This document shows, in pieces, positions 15,097 to 24,777 of a DNA stretch of 40,858 nt; the first letter of the stretch is position 1, and each line of letters starts with the position of its first letter. Below the pieces are notes generated by a model. That model ran no database searches. It was not told where the DNA came from and was given only the letters and a program-made list of their open reading frames with translations. The translations under genes and the position numbers were made by a program. This DNA is from Nostoc sp. JL34. GTDB lineage: Bacteria; Cyanobacteriota; Cyanobacteriia; Cyanobacteriales; Nostocaceae. The stretch covers positions 1 through 40,858 of the forward strand of contig NZ_JABXKQ010000130.1 in NCBI RefSeq assembly GCF_017114945.1, given 5' to 3'.

Positions 15097-15564
15097 ATGG
15101 AATACTGCTTTGTAGAGTTTCAAGTAGATGATTGCAAAAGATTCAATTCTCTTTGTGAAGTTTTCAACGAAATTAAAAAAGATAAAGACAACGATTCTTG
15201 GCGTAATGAAGAAGATTGGCTAATTTTTTTTGATCGCAAAGCATTATCACATTTTTGGTGGCCTAGTGAAGAGGAAGAGACTGAACATTTCCGTCGCTGG
15301 TTTGCAACACCTGTGGAACAGAGGTGGAGAGATCCAAGCCTCGAAACTCCTTGGGACTTTTATTCTATGTTTGATGCTTTTCAAAATGGTGAATATCAAT
15401 TAATTGCTTGTAGAATGGTTTCTGCCGATAGAGCTAGACTGGAGTTTGAACCCGTTAGCTATCCCTATGGCGGAACTGGTACAATACAAGCGTTAGTTGA
15501 ATCCTTCGATTTTGTAATTCTTGCAGAAGATGATGGTATAGAATACACAAAATTTAATCTGTAG
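15097..15564 (+). CDS. Small acidic protein of unknown function
   Basis: 155 residues, acidic, rich in Trp and Phe in the middle (ALSHFWWPSEEEE, FRRWFATPVEQRW). A Shine-Dalgarno-like AAGAAGGGAG precedes the ATG by about 6 bp. The C-terminal part (YPYGGTGTIQALVESFDF) has a recurring Gly-rich turn. I do not recognise a family. Single small acidic genes of this kind are often immunity-like or solitary accessory proteins, but no toxin gene is adjacent. Confidence 0.75.
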   Translation: MEYCFVEFQVDDCKRFNSLCEVFNEIKKDKDNDSWRNEEDWLIFFDRKALSHFWWPSEEEETEHFRRWFATPVEQRWRDPSLETPWDFYSMFDAFQNGEYQLIACRMVSADRARLEFEPVSYPYGGTGTIQALVESFDFVILAEDDGIEYTKFNL

Positions 15565-15604
15565 TTTGGGGAAAGAATGAGATAATTTCAACCTTTTCCC
15601 GTCA

Positions 15605-16012
15605 CTATTGGATGAGATAACTGCGCCAAATTGATTGAGTATCTTTACTATCTTTTTCTGGAAGCAGCAATCGCCAAGTTTTACCTTCTTGCTGAATTTG
15701 TAGATAAAGATCAAAGGGTTTTTTTGGTTGCGTCAAGCGTCGTTTTGGTAGCTTAACAATCAAGTCGTAGGTTCCTCGAACGCGGAAAGCTGGTAAATTT
15801 TCAATCGTCAGGGGTTGTTCCTGGGTAATTGATAGCCGCTTAATTTCAAATCCTTGAAAATCTAGATCCAACTGTTGGCTAAGTTTTTGTTGAGTTTGCT
15901 CTAGCCTAAGTGCGATCGCTTTTTGCACTAAATCGCTAGTCGGTAGCAGTCCAATACTGCCACAAGCTGTCACTAGCACCAGCAATATTGCTGTCAAAAC
16001 TAACCGCACCAT
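15605..16012 (-). CDS. Putative lipoprotein, unknown function
   Basis: About 135 residues from the start chosen at MVRLVLTAILL. This start gives a clean signal peptide with lipobox VTAC (Cys18). A longer frame reaching 16081 would overlap the divergent methyltransferase start and would bury the signal, so it is rejected. The mature part is small and rich in beta strands (FRVRGTYDLIVKLPKRRL, DLYLQIQQEGKTWRLLLP), possibly a periplasmic accessory protein. It is divergent from the O-methyltransferase gene with 67 bp between starts. Confidence 0.75.
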   Translation of the reverse strand: MVRLVLTAILLVLVTACGSIGLLPTSDLVQKAIALRLEQTQQKLSQQLDLDFQGFEIKRLSITQEQPLTIENLPAFRVRGTYDLIVKLPKRRLTQPKKPFDLYLQIQQEGKTWRLLLPEKDSKDTQSIWRSYLIQ

Positions 16013-16079
16013 GTTATTCCTGAGATTCCACTTATCAGCGATAGTATAACTGTAGATTCTCTCAATTCTCTCATCTACC

Positions 16080-16745
16080 ATGCCAAAACAGTCTATAGGT
16101 CTTGATAACCAACTCTACAATTATCTTTTATCCGTTTCGCTACGAGAACCAGAAATTCTTGGGAAGTTGCGCCAAGAAACCGCCAATCATCCCCGGAGTG
16201 GAATGCAGATTTCACCAGAACAAGGGCAGTTTATGAGCCTTCTGGTGCAGTTAATTGGAGCGAAAAAAACCCTGGAAGTTGGAGTTTTTACGGGTTATAG
16301 CTCACTTTCTATAGCTTTGGCACTACCGGCTGATGGGAAAATTATTGCTTGTGATGTGAGTGAAGAATTTACTGCGATCGCTCGGCGATATTGGCAAGAA
16401 GCTGGGGTTGCCAATAAAATCGATCTCCGATTGGCTCCAGCTTTGGAAACTTTAGATCAGCTATTAGCAACTGGGCAAGCCGAGACATTTGATTTTGCCT
16501 TTATTGATGCTGATAAAGAAAATTATGATGGATATTATGAGCGATCGCTACAATTAGTGCGTCCAGGTGGATTGATTGCGATTGATAATGTTTTATGGTC
16601 TGGACAAGTAGCTGACGAGCAAAATCAAGATGAAAGCACTCAAGCAATCCGGGCGCTTAACGAAAAGTTACATCATGACGAACGAGTTACCCTCTCCCTT
16701 GTCCCCATCGCTGATGGACTTACTTTAGCAATTAAGCGACCTTAA
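16080..16745 (+). CDS. SAM-dependent O-methyltransferase (caffeoyl-CoA/catechol type)
   Basis: 221 residues, full length for the class I, metal-dependent family. The SAM-binding loop LEVGVFTGYSS is at 65-75. The acidic SAM ribose contact is in IIACDVSEE (88-96). The metal-binding set is FIDADKENY (141-149) and Asp169-Asn170 in AIDNVLW. This family methylates catechol-like hydroxyl groups of small molecules. The physiological substrate in cyanobacteria is not evident from the context. A strong hairpin terminator follows. Confidence 0.9.
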   Translation: MPKQSIGLDNQLYNYLLSVSLREPEILGKLRQETANHPRSGMQISPEQGQFMSLLVQLIGAKKTLEVGVFTGYSSLSIALALPADGKIIACDVSEEFTAIARRYWQEAGVANKIDLRLAPALETLDQLLATGQAETFDFAFIDADKENYDGYYERSLQLVRPGGLIAIDNVLWSGQVADEQNQDESTQAIRALNEKLHHDERVTLSLVPIADGLTLAIKRP

Positions 16746-16751
16746 TACAAC

Positions 16752-16779
16752 AAGGGCGCACAACTAACTGTGCGCCCTT
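16752..16779. terminator. Bidirectional terminator between convergent genes
   Basis: AAGGGCGCACA (16752-16762) and TGTGCGCCCTT (16769-16779) form a perfect 11-bp GC-rich stem with a 6-nt loop, ACTAAC. It lies between the + methyltransferase gene and the - SLH-fasciclin gene and can serve both. Confidence 0.75.
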
Positions 16780-16802
16780 ACACGTGTTCTACTTCTATTT
16801 AC

Positions 16803-18473
16803 TTAGAAGTTATAGCCAATTCCTAATTGTAGTCCTACATCAGTGTCATCCAGAAAAGCAGCATTTACACCACCTGTTAGCGTCAATTTAGAACCGAGAG
16901 GAACGTCTACACCACCAGTTAGCAGTAATCCAATATCAGTATCCAAATTAGCTTCAATTGCTACACCAGCCCCTATATAAGGAGATATAGTATAGGTTCT
17001 TTCACCCACCGAACCTGCTCTGCTGGGAGAAAAATCCAAAGTTACGGGAACTAGAAATATTGTATCGTCTCCAAAGATCACCGATGGTCGCAGTGATAGG
17101 TAGTTTGTCAGACCAAGTTTACTGATCACTGTAAAGTTACCGTCGCTGAGAGCTGTATCGTTGCCGCTCAAACCAATGTTACCACCAACTCCGATATAGC
17201 TTCTGCCACCACGAGTACTTCTGCCTACGTTAACATCAGGCGTTGTACTTCCTGTTGGCGGCTGATTTAACTGACTGATGTTAACATCAGGCGGAATCAG
17301 GACTTGGTTAATCGCATGGATAACACCATTGCTAGCTTTAACGTCCGCTTGGATAACTCTGGCATTATTCACCGCGACTTGATTGTTAGCGGAATCGATT
17401 TTAATGTTTACAGGTCTTCCTTCATCGGTTTTCAGTTCCCCTGCCGAAAGTTGACTAGCAGTTACCGCACCAGGAACCACATGATATCTCAAAATCTTAA
17501 TCAATGCTTCTCTGTTTTCTGGTTGCTCTAACTGTTGTAAGGTAGCAGCAGGCAAAGCAGCAAATGCATCATTGGTGGGAGCGAAGACTGTATAAGGGCC
17601 TGGCTGTTGAAGAATATCTGCTAGACCGGCTGTCTTTAATAAAGAAGTCAGAGTTGTAAAAGAACTACTGGATGCAGCCAGAGAAACAATATCAGTACTG
17701 GTAGGAGTTCCAGCTACAACGTACTGACTAGCTGGAAGATTGCTAGCAATGGGTTGCACCCGTCCCTGTTTAACTAAAGCTTGATATAAAAGTGCTGCTG
17801 CTTCAGCACGAGTCAAAGACTGTTGCGGATTGAGTTGTTTTACATCCGGGTAGTTAACAACAAGATTACCTACTGTCGCTGCTGCCACACTCCCAACAGC
17901 ATAGTTCGGAATAGCTGAGGCGTCGTTGTAGTAAGTACTGAGAGTATTTGTATCGCCACCAGTTAAACCTAAGCCACTACTTAAAGCAACGATCCCCTGC
18001 ACTCTAGGAATTTCTTGATTTGGTCTAAATACGTTCCCAGGATAGCCTGCCAAAAATCCAGTTTCGTAGGCTTGCTGAATTGCAGAAGCCGCCCAATAGC
18101 CAGCAGGGACATCACTAAATCCACCTGCACTTAATTGCCGAACTCGGTTTTGGTTATTGAAAGCTTTTTGAATTAAGGCGGCAAATTCAGCACGAGTTAC
18201 AGGTTGATTTGGCCTATACGTGCCATCAGGAAAGCCAGCAATCACGTTATTGTCAGCTAGGGCTTGAATGAAGGGACGCGCCCAATAATCTGAGGAAACA
18301 TCAGACAAGTTAGTTGTTGAAGTTGGTGATGGTGTAGCAGATGGAGTAGGAGATGGAACAGTATTTTGAGATGAAGCTGGTGTAGAAATTACGATGGGAC
18401 TTATTATCGCAGCTGTCATTCCCAGAACTAGTAAAGCAACCTTTGTTGATGACCAACGAAACAAACTAGACAT
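16803..18473 (-). CDS. Surface/outer-membrane protein: three SLH repeats, fasciclin domain, beta-barrel-like C-terminus
   Basis: 556 residues. An N-terminal signal (1-35) is followed by a Pro/Ser/Thr linker with PSPTPSATPSPTS. Three SLH-type repeats lie at about 55-103, 118-165 and 181-233 (DYWARPFIQALADNNVI, FPDGTYRPNQPVTRAEF, LTRAEAAALLYQAL). SLH domains bind peptidoglycan-linked polymers. A fasciclin domain follows at about 260-395 (FTTLTSLLKTAGL, YTVFAPTNDAF, YHVVPG, GVIHAINQVLIP). The last ~130 residues alternate Gly and hydrophobic strands and end in a terminal Phe (LGIGYNF), as in outer-membrane barrels. The combination is unusual. It could link the outer membrane to the wall while displaying an adhesive domain. 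Confidence 0.85.
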   Translation of the reverse strand: MSSLFRWSSTKVALLVLGMTAAIISPIVISTPASSQNTVPSPTPSATPSPTSTTNLSDVSSDYWARPFIQALADNNVIAGFPDGTYRPNQPVTRAEFAALIQKAFNNQNRVRQLSAGGFSDVPAGYWAASAIQQAYETGFLAGYPGNVFRPNQEIPRVQGIVALSSGLGLTGGDTNTLSTYYNDASAIPNYAVGSVAAATVGNLVVNYPDVKQLNPQQSLTRAEAAALLYQALVKQGRVQPIASNLPASQYVVAGTPTSTDIVSLAASSSSFTTLTSLLKTAGLADILQQPGPYTVFAPTNDAFAALPAATLQQLEQPENREALIKILRYHVVPGAVTASQLSAGELKTDEGRPVNIKIDSANNQVAVNNARVIQADVKASNGVIHAINQVLIPPDVNISQLNQPPTGSTTPDVNVGRSTRGGRSYIGVGGNIGLSGNDTALSDGNFTVISKLGLTNYLSLRPSVIFGDDTIFLVPVTLDFSPSRAGSVGERTYTISPYIGAGVAIEANLDTDIGLLLTGGVDVPLGSKLTLTGGVNAAFLDDTDVGLQLGIGYNF

Positions 18474-19226
18474 GGAAGTATCCTCTTTTCAATTTATTGG
18501 GTTGACTATTGGAAAATACTGGATGCAAGGTTAAGTGAATACAAATATCCAGATGATTATGATTACTAGGTTCGTCTTGATATCGAAGCCGGAAATGAAA
18601 CCCGTTAACTTTGGAAAATTAAAATGTGGGACATTATGAGTAGCTGCTCTGACATCTCATAATACTTATCCCTATGTTTACCACACATAGTATAGTATAA
18701 GATTCGTATTTATTTTTTAAAGAACCGCAGATTAAACCAAGCATAAGCAGAGATACTTTGATAATCTGGTATGTTGCAACAATAAAGATAATTTAGTGCA
18801 AGGAGGCGATTTTATCAATTTTAAAATTGCAGTCAAGCAGTAAAATAATTGGCTTTTAATAGCCGTTTCTCTATGATTGCCGATGAGGGTTAAGACCGTC
18901 AAGCTCAATGCATCATGTTCTTTAGCAAGATTTAAGAAATAAAATGTGTCCTGGCGATATGCTGTATTATTAGGCTTTAATCAAAATTATACAACTAACT
19001 AATGGCTGGATTTCGAGGAAACACTTTCACTCTTTAGATAGTTGCCCAGTGAAGGGAAATTTGGAAATACTAGACTGGAAATTGGCGATCGCAATCAAAA
19101 ATTTCGAGCCTGATTGTGCCAAGTTTTTGGGCTAAGAATTATTTTTTTGCAAAAGATTATTTGATGAAAATGAACTCATAGATAAATTAGGATTTTTGGA
19201 AGAGGTCTAATCTCTATCAGTTCTGC
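18474..19226. other. Long non-coding stretch upstream of the surface protein
   Basis: 753 bp with no convincing gene on either strand. It contains AT-rich DNA, a HIP1 site near 19086, and presumably the promoter and leader of the SLH-fasciclin gene. I see no hairpin, repeat or RNA signature that stands out. Confidence 0.5.
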
Positions 19227-19694
19227 TTATAACTCCTCTGGAGCTATGGCAACAAATCCAGTTTTAACTCCCCGCTTAAACCCAGCATTTTCATAGAAGT
19301 GCAACGTCTCCTCACGTTTTGAGCCACTCAGAAGCATCACTTTATAGCACTGTTGCTGCCATGCTAAAGCTAATGCATAATGGAGAACCTGTGTACCAAA
19401 TCCCTGTCGTCGGTAATCGGGGTGAGTGACGACATTTTCAATAATGCCGTATGGACGTGTGCCACGTGTCAAGTTGGGAACAATGGTTAAGTTACACGTT
19501 GCGACTAACTGATTAGCAATATCAGCCACAATGTAATACAAACGGGGATCATCTAAAATCCCATCCCAGATGGATTGTAAAATATCATCAGTAGGTAGAG
19601 GCGCATCTACAGGATTTAAGTGGTGATACAACGCCAGAAGTTGGGGAAGTTCGTCGCGTGCAATTAGGCGAATGGTAATTAGGGGTTTAGACAA
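19227..19694 (-). CDS. GNAT family N-acetyltransferase
   Basis: 155 residues. The acetyl-CoA pyrophosphate loop is clear in HPDYRRQGFGTQVL (91-104), preceded by the strand ENVVT. A C-terminal FYENAGFKRG motif is typical of the family. It transfers an acetyl group to an amine; the substrate is unknown. It is a single gene, with a repeat element upstream between it and the CHAT gene. Confidence 0.88.
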   Translation of the reverse strand: MSKPLITIRLIARDELPQLLALYHHLNPVDAPLPTDDILQSIWDGILDDPRLYYIVADIANQLVATCNLTIVPNLTRGTRPYGIIENVVTHPDYRRQGFGTQVLHYALALAWQQQCYKVMLLSGSKREETLHFYENAGFKRGVKTGFVAIAPEEL

Positions 19695-19810
19695 AGCTGT
19701 ATTAGGGTAATTATGTCAGGGAGCATGTTTGAAATTTGCGTCTTCCCCAAATTTCAAATCACGTGAATTCTACATAACGCTTAACTACGAGTTAACCAAT
19801 CGAGCTTAGA

Positions 19811-19980
19811 GGTTGTTTGAAAAGTCTAAATTATTACTTGCCTCTGCGACTAGAAGTCGCGGCTACACATACAAAACCCGCCTACGCGGGTTATAAAACT
19901 CGATTTTCTGCTAATTTACGCAGGTGGACTTAGCCTGTGTAGTAGCGAATTATATTCGCCCAAAACTTTTCAAACTTCTA
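19811..19980. mobile_element. MITE-like element with multiple internal hairpins
   Basis: Perfect 11-bp inverted ends GTTTGAAAAGT (19815-19825) and ACTTTTCAAAC (19965-19975) enclose three small palindromes: GCGACTAGAAGTCGC, ACCCGCCTACGCGGGT and GCGAATTATATTCGC. It has no coding capacity. It is the main content of the 328-bp gap between the GNAT gene and the CHAT gene, just past the 3' end of the latter, where its hairpins could protect or terminate transcripts. Confidence 0.65.
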
Positions 19981-20022
19981 CTGTTTAGGCAAATAGACAT
20001 CCCCAATCCCCAGTTCAAAGAA

Positions 20023-23000
20023 TTAATTCGGCTTACCCGTAATCGTGAATGCTGCCCAGTAGTAAGGATGATTATAAAGATTTTTATCTGATGCCATTTT
20101 GCTATTTCTATATAGCTGTGTCGCTAAATAAGTTTGAATTCTTACTTCCTCTGGATGCAAATTATTCAAGACATCTTCATACCATTTTGTCAGTTCTCCA
20201 GCAGTTAGTTCTTTCAGCCATCGTGTTGCTTCAGCCAAGGCAGTAACTGCTGATTTATTGGGCTGCAATCTTCGGTAAAACTCGATCATCACCAAAGCAC
20301 TAGCCGAAGATTCTACACTCCAGAGAGTACTCACTACATGAGGAACACCCTGACTCACAAAACCACTGGCTAAACTCACATATTCGCTGATAGTGTGATT
20401 GCTAGTACTTAAATTTTCACAGGCAGAGAGGGTAATAAGGTTGTAACTTGCAGCAAGATTTTGTTGGCAGATTTCATCTAGAGTCAGTCTATCTTCACCT
20501 GCTAATGCTAACTCTGACTTTTTAGGTTCAACTAAATTATTAATAACATTACCCGTAAAATGCAAAATGTTATAATTATCAGATAAGGCATTTTCGACAA
20601 TACTTTTTGTAGCTTCTGAACCTTGAATTCGTTGGATATTATCGAACATCTGACTAACAATTTCAGACTCAAGTTTGGCAAATTTAAGTGGGGGATAAGC
20701 TGTACTTTGAGGATGTTCAACACTGAGTAATAACTTATTTTGCCACTGCCAAATATCCTCAGTTCTTATTGATAAACCAATTTGGGCACTAGGTAGATAG
20801 GTGACGGTGAAATTTGATTCCACATTCGGCAACTCTTCCGGTGATGAGGAAGAGAGATGGAAAAGTGTATGAATGGGCAATCTGTATAAGTCACGATGAG
20901 GAATTAAAACCAGTTGAGTGATGCCTTCGAGTTCCTGTGCAATTGTGGAAATATTCAGGATTTCATACAGTTGCAACAGCTTCTCTTCCATACTAACTCG
21001 CCAAGAATGCTGGCTTTTACTGTCTTTGTCTTGGGCGGTGTTGCGATATTCTTGGTATTGTTGATGCCAATCTTCTAGCCAAGTTTCAAATTCAATTAGG
21101 CGTTGCACTGCTTCAGGTAGGGGCAATTCATTGAGACGGATAGCGTCTTCTCCTAAAGGTATTGCCCCAGGATCTTGCATGGGTGTAAAGAGGAGGATCG
21201 GTGATGGTGCTTGGTCTTTGAGAATAAAAGTATGTAGGGCTACAGGACTAATATGCCAGTAAATAATTGCTGTTGTGGGATTGAATAGTTGTTGAATTGC
21301 GCCATAATAAGGCGAGTAAATATTATCATTCCAGCCAGAAAGCAGCCAGTTTAAACAAGTATTTTTACCTTGTTCGGCAATTTCCCAGGCTTCTACTAAA
21401 TCACCAGACTCCACAGCCAAATCAACTGCCAATTGATCAAAGCCTGCAAATTTCAAAGCTAGCTGTTTTTTACTTTCGTCTGAGCGAGTTTCTTCACTCA
21501 GTAATTGTCGCAATAAATCTGTACCGCGTTGCAGTAATTCTTGAACTTGTGTTGTTTGTCCCAAACCCATTAACACTTTGCTTAGAGATTGCAAAACCTC
21601 TAAGTGCAACTGGGGAAAATATTCTAGTGTCAGGGTTAATAGCGCCTGATGGTACTCAGATGCGGCTTTGCGCCAATAATCGCGGGGATTGGGATGTTTT
21701 TTGCCTTGGTCGTAGTAAGTATTAGCGATCGCAAAATGCAATCTACCCCAACCTTCTGGGTGGGTATCTGTCCGCAGATGCTTTAACCCTTCCTCGTAGC
21801 TGGCTAATTTCCCTTCGTAGCCACCCTGTTGTAAGGCGGGATTTGTCGCTGTGATACTACTCGATAAATTCAACAAGGCGTCAGAGTTAACTAAATTACC
21901 GATCGCAGTTCCCCGACCAATCCAAGCTTCCCAATAATCTTGCTTAATTTGCAAAGCATTATCATAACAGGCGATCGCTTCGGCAAATTGTTCTAAATAA
22001 AACAGTGCTACTGCCTGATTATACCAAGCTAAGTGGAAGTCGGGTTTAATGGCGATCGCTTGGCGATAGGAGGCGATCGCTTCTTGGCGGCGTCCTAAGT
22101 TGTCTAATGCTATACCTCGGTTGTACCAAGCTAAGTAGAAGTCGGCTTGAATGGAAAGTGCTTTATCCCAGGAGGCGATCGCTTCTGACCATCTTCCTAA
22201 ATTAAACAGCACTACACCCCGGTCTATCCAGACTTCGTGGTACTCTGGGTTAATTTCTATAGCTCTGTCGTAAGATATAATCGCTTCTGTAAATTGTTCG
22301 CCTACAGCTAGGGCTATGCCTCGGTGATACCAGTTTTCCTGGTCTTCTGGTTCCAGATGCAGCGCTTGGTCATAACTGGAAATAGCTTCTGGTAGCCAAC
22401 CTAATTTCAGCAGCGCCAAACCCTTGCTAGACCAAGCTTCTTGGTAGTCTGGCTTGATTTCTATGGCTTTGTCAAAAGAAGCGATCGCTTCTTCAAAGTA
22501 TCCTAATTCTCCGAGAGTTCCACCCCGGTTGTACCAAGCTTTGTAGAAGTCCGGTTTCAGTTCTGTGGCTGTTTCGTAAGATGCGATCGCTTCATCAAAA
22601 CGTTCTAAATGGAACAGTGTCAAGCCTCGGTTAAACCAATATTCTGAGAAATCGGGTTGAAGTTCGATGGCTTGGTCATAAGATGCGATCGCGCCTAACA
22701 AATCACCTGTTTTCGCTTGGCTTAGACCTTGGTAAAACCACCCTTGAGCGTGGGTAATCGGATTATCGCTATGTCGCTCAATAATACCAGGGGAATTACT
22801 GCTTTGAACTGCCAAATTAGAAGCAAGTTGCTGGACTAAATTGGTACTTTGATCCAACCTTACCCACAACTCATCTAGGGTATAAGCCACATTTGGCTCT
22901 AAATTCGTCAAAGTGTTATCCCAGGTTTCCTCTGAGTCAGACGTTGTTAATTCAGTTTTTTGTCTAGTGAAAAGGAGATTTGCTGGTGTTTTAGTGGGAG

Positions 23001-23901
23001 TAACTTCAATTTCTTCATCGCCGAACCTCAGTTCGGCTAATGAGGTGATTGAATCTTCCGCAGCGGGGAGAGGTAGATTTTCGGGTATTGTGGTTTGAGC
23101 ATCTTCACCTTCATACTCCAATACCAGTTCCTCTAAGTTTTCGGTCAATCTTTCTTCAAAATAGACATTTTGGGGTGCTGACGTTATTGGTTCAACATCT
23201 TGCACATCATATTCCCATAATTGCTCACCTAAGCTACGGATTAGCTCTTGCCCAGGGGAAGTTGGGAGAATTTCTTCATCGTTTGTAGTTTCTCCGTCAT
23301 CTGGCTCATCATACTCCCATAACTGTTCGCCCAAATTGCGGAGCAGTTCTTGCCCAGGAGTAGTTTCTTGGATATCTGGCTCATCATACTCCCATAACTG
23401 CTCGCCCAAATCGCGGAGCAGTTCTTGCCCAGGAGTAGTTTCTCCGTCATCTGGTGCTTGATTGTCCTGATATTCTTCTATCTCTATCTGTGTGGGTGAG
23501 TTTTGCATGAGCCGGATACCAATGTCATAGGCAACATCTCCAATTCTGCCAACACCAAGTTCACCTAATTGCACCATCTGTGTTGCCAACAGAGGATTCG
23601 GTGCGGGTGAAGCTAGCAAGCTTTCGCCAAACATCACCAACCAATCTATCCAGCGTTCAACCGGAATGCGATTTTCGATCCGTTGCAGATACCTCAATGC
23701 CCACTGTCGTCCTCGTGCTTGATGCACGCCTTCTAACAATTGGATAAACAATTGTTCCAGATCCGCATTGGTTAGTTCTGGTAGTACCTCCACCAGATTA
23801 TGTCCTCTCACACCCTTGAGAGAACTAGTCTGCTTACTTGCAATGAGGCGCTTTAAAAACCTTTTAAGCGACTGCGATATCCGCCTGAGCATCTGCCACA
23901 C
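20023..23901 (-). CDS. Large TPR-CHAT protein (caspase-like protease fold) with repeated LWEYD motif
   Basis: 1292 residues. Layout: an N-terminal conserved domain (1-135, LEGVHQARGRQW, QLGELGVGRIGDVAY); three acidic repeats with TPGQELLRDLGEQLWEYDE at 150-235, the first two 25 residues apart; a linker with TLDELWVRLD (341-350); about eight TPR units (385-660); a second helical region; and a C-terminal CHAT domain (about 1000-1292). The catalytic pair of the caspase-like fold is present: His1114 in NILHFTGN and Cys1161 in ITLSACEN. CHAT proteases in bacteria act in regulated cleavage, including heterocyst control (HetF) and some defence systems. The partner and trigger here are unknown. A short paralogue is encoded 189 bp upstream on the same strand. 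Confidence 0.9.
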   Translation of the reverse strand: MWQMLRRISQSLKRFLKRLIASKQTSSLKGVRGHNLVEVLPELTNADLEQLFIQLLEGVHQARGRQWALRYLQRIENRIPVERWIDWLVMFGESLLASPAPNPLLATQMVQLGELGVGRIGDVAYDIGIRLMQNSPTQIEIEEYQDNQAPDDGETTPGQELLRDLGEQLWEYDEPDIQETTPGQELLRNLGEQLWEYDEPDDGETTNDEEILPTSPGQELIRSLGEQLWEYDVQDVEPITSAPQNVYFEERLTENLEELVLEYEGEDAQTTIPENLPLPAAEDSITSLAELRFGDEEIEVTPTKTPANLLFTRQKTELTTSDSEETWDNTLTNLEPNVAYTLDELWVRLDQSTNLVQQLASNLAVQSSNSPGIIERHSDNPITHAQGWFYQGLSQAKTGDLLGAIASYDQAIELQPDFSEYWFNRGLTLFHLERFDEAIASYETATELKPDFYKAWYNRGGTLGELGYFEEAIASFDKAIEIKPDYQEAWSSKGLALLKLGWLPEAISSYDQALHLEPEDQENWYHRGIALAVGEQFTEAIISYDRAIEINPEYHEVWIDRGVVLFNLGRWSEAIASWDKALSIQADFYLAWYNRGIALDNLGRRQEAIASYRQAIAIKPDFHLAWYNQAVALFYLEQFAEAIACYDNALQIKQDYWEAWIGRGTAIGNLVNSDALLNLSSSITATNPALQQGGYEGKLASYEEGLKHLRTDTHPEGWGRLHFAIANTYYDQGKKHPNPRDYWRKAASEYHQALLTLTLEYFPQLHLEVLQSLSKVLMGLGQTTQVQELLQRGTDLLRQLLSEETRSDESKKQLALKFAGFDQLAVDLAVESGDLVEAWEIAEQGKNTCLNWLLSGWNDNIYSPYYGAIQQLFNPTTAIIYWHISPVALHTFILKDQAPSPILLFTPMQDPGAIPLGEDAIRLNELPLPEAVQRLIEFETWLEDWHQQYQEYRNTAQDKDSKSQHSWRVSMEEKLLQLYEILNISTIAQELEGITQLVLIPHRDLYRLPIHTLFHLSSSSPEELPNVESNFTVTYLPSAQIGLSIRTEDIWQWQNKLLLSVEHPQSTAYPPLKFAKLESEIVSQMFDNIQRIQGSEATKSIVENALSDNYNILHFTGNVINNLVEPKKSELALAGEDRLTLDEICQQNLAASYNLITLSACENLSTSNHTISEYVSLASGFVSQGVPHVVSTLWSVESSASALVMIEFYRRLQPNKSAVTALAEATRWLKELTAGELTKWYEDVLNNLHPEEVRIQTYLATQLYRNSKMASDKNLYNHPYYWAAFTITGKPN

Positions 23902-24090
23902 TCTTGGATTTTGTTTTTCTAGATTGTAGCCATCGTTGTGTTAAAAAAATCATGAATCACGTAAAAACCCATTAGATTCAGACAGCGCTTCCGTAGAAGG
24001 TTAGCAAAAAATATACAAACCTTCAAGAGCATAGCATTACAACGTTACAATTCCCAGATTCAACTCTTGAGTTTTGACTTTGCGAAGTCA

Positions 24091-24777
24091 TTAATTTCCT
24101 GTTTGCTCTGTAGTCGATTGTTCCGCAGGATATAATTGACTAATCAATGCCTGGACAAGCACTTGTGGGTCATCTGTTTCAACGGCAAGCTGTTGAGCAA
24201 TCTGCTGACGTAAGTTTTCATCCTCCTGTAACATTACAAATAACTCTTCTAGGGTGACAGTTTGGTATTCTCCTTCTGGAAGGTTTTCTGGTGCATCTGC
24301 TGACTCAGAGACTAGGGTGGTTGGCTCAGAGGGCAAAGTTGTGCTGAGAGCATCTGGCCCTTCATATTCCCAAATTGGTTCGCCTTGATTGCGTGTCAAC
24401 AACTGCATTCCAATACTATAAGCAACATCTCCGATTTCTCCGATGCCCAACTCACCCAGTTGCACTAATCGCGCAGCCATTTCATTATTGGGTGTAGGTG
24501 ATGCGAGCAATTTGTCGCCAAAGCGCCCTAACCACTCAACCCAGTCTTCAGTTGGGATTCGATGTTCAATATTGTGCAGCCACTTCTGTGCCCATGCTTC
24601 CCCTCGTGCTTGATGTACTCCTTGCAACAGTTCGGTGAAGAGAAATTCCAGATCCGTATCGCTTAAGGGTGGTGCTGGTTCTTTTTCCACATTCGCCCTA
24701 GATTTTGAGGTAGTCTGTTTTCCACCAAACAAGCTCTGAAAAAGCTTTTTGAGCCATTGAAATAGCCGCTTGAGCAT
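24091..24777 (-). CDS. Short paralogue of the TPR-CHAT N-terminal region
   Basis: 228 residues, colinear with the neighbouring 1292-residue protein. A basic/hydrophobic start is followed by LQGVHQARGEAW (51-62) and QLGELGIGEIGDVAY (106-120). A single WEYEGPD (136-142) corresponds to the repeated WEYDEPD, and TLEELFVML (175-183) corresponds to TLDELWVRL. It stops where the TPR array would begin. It therefore keeps all non-TPR, non-protease parts of its neighbour. It may be an adaptor, decoy or regulator of the CHAT protein. It is probably cotranscribed upstream of the CHAT gene. Confidence 0.85.
   Translation of the reverse strand: MLKRLFQWLKKLFQSLFGGKQTTSKSRANVEKEPAPPLSDTDLEFLFTELLQGVHQARGEAWAQKWLHNIEHRIPTEDWVEWLGRFGDKLLASPTPNNEMAARLVQLGELGIGEIGDVAYSIGMQLLTRNQGEPIWEYEGPDALSTTLPSEPTTLVSESADAPENLPEGEYQTVTLEELFVMLQEDENLRQQIAQQLAVETDDPQVLVQALISQLYPAEQSTTEQTGN

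Noticed and set aside
16013..16081. Longer start for the lipoprotein gene
   Set aside because: Would overlap the divergent methyltransferase start and hide an otherwise clear lipoprotein signal.
21297..21725. 142-codon + strand frame inside the TPR-CHAT gene
   Set aside because: Antisense to a well-supported coding region with intact domains.
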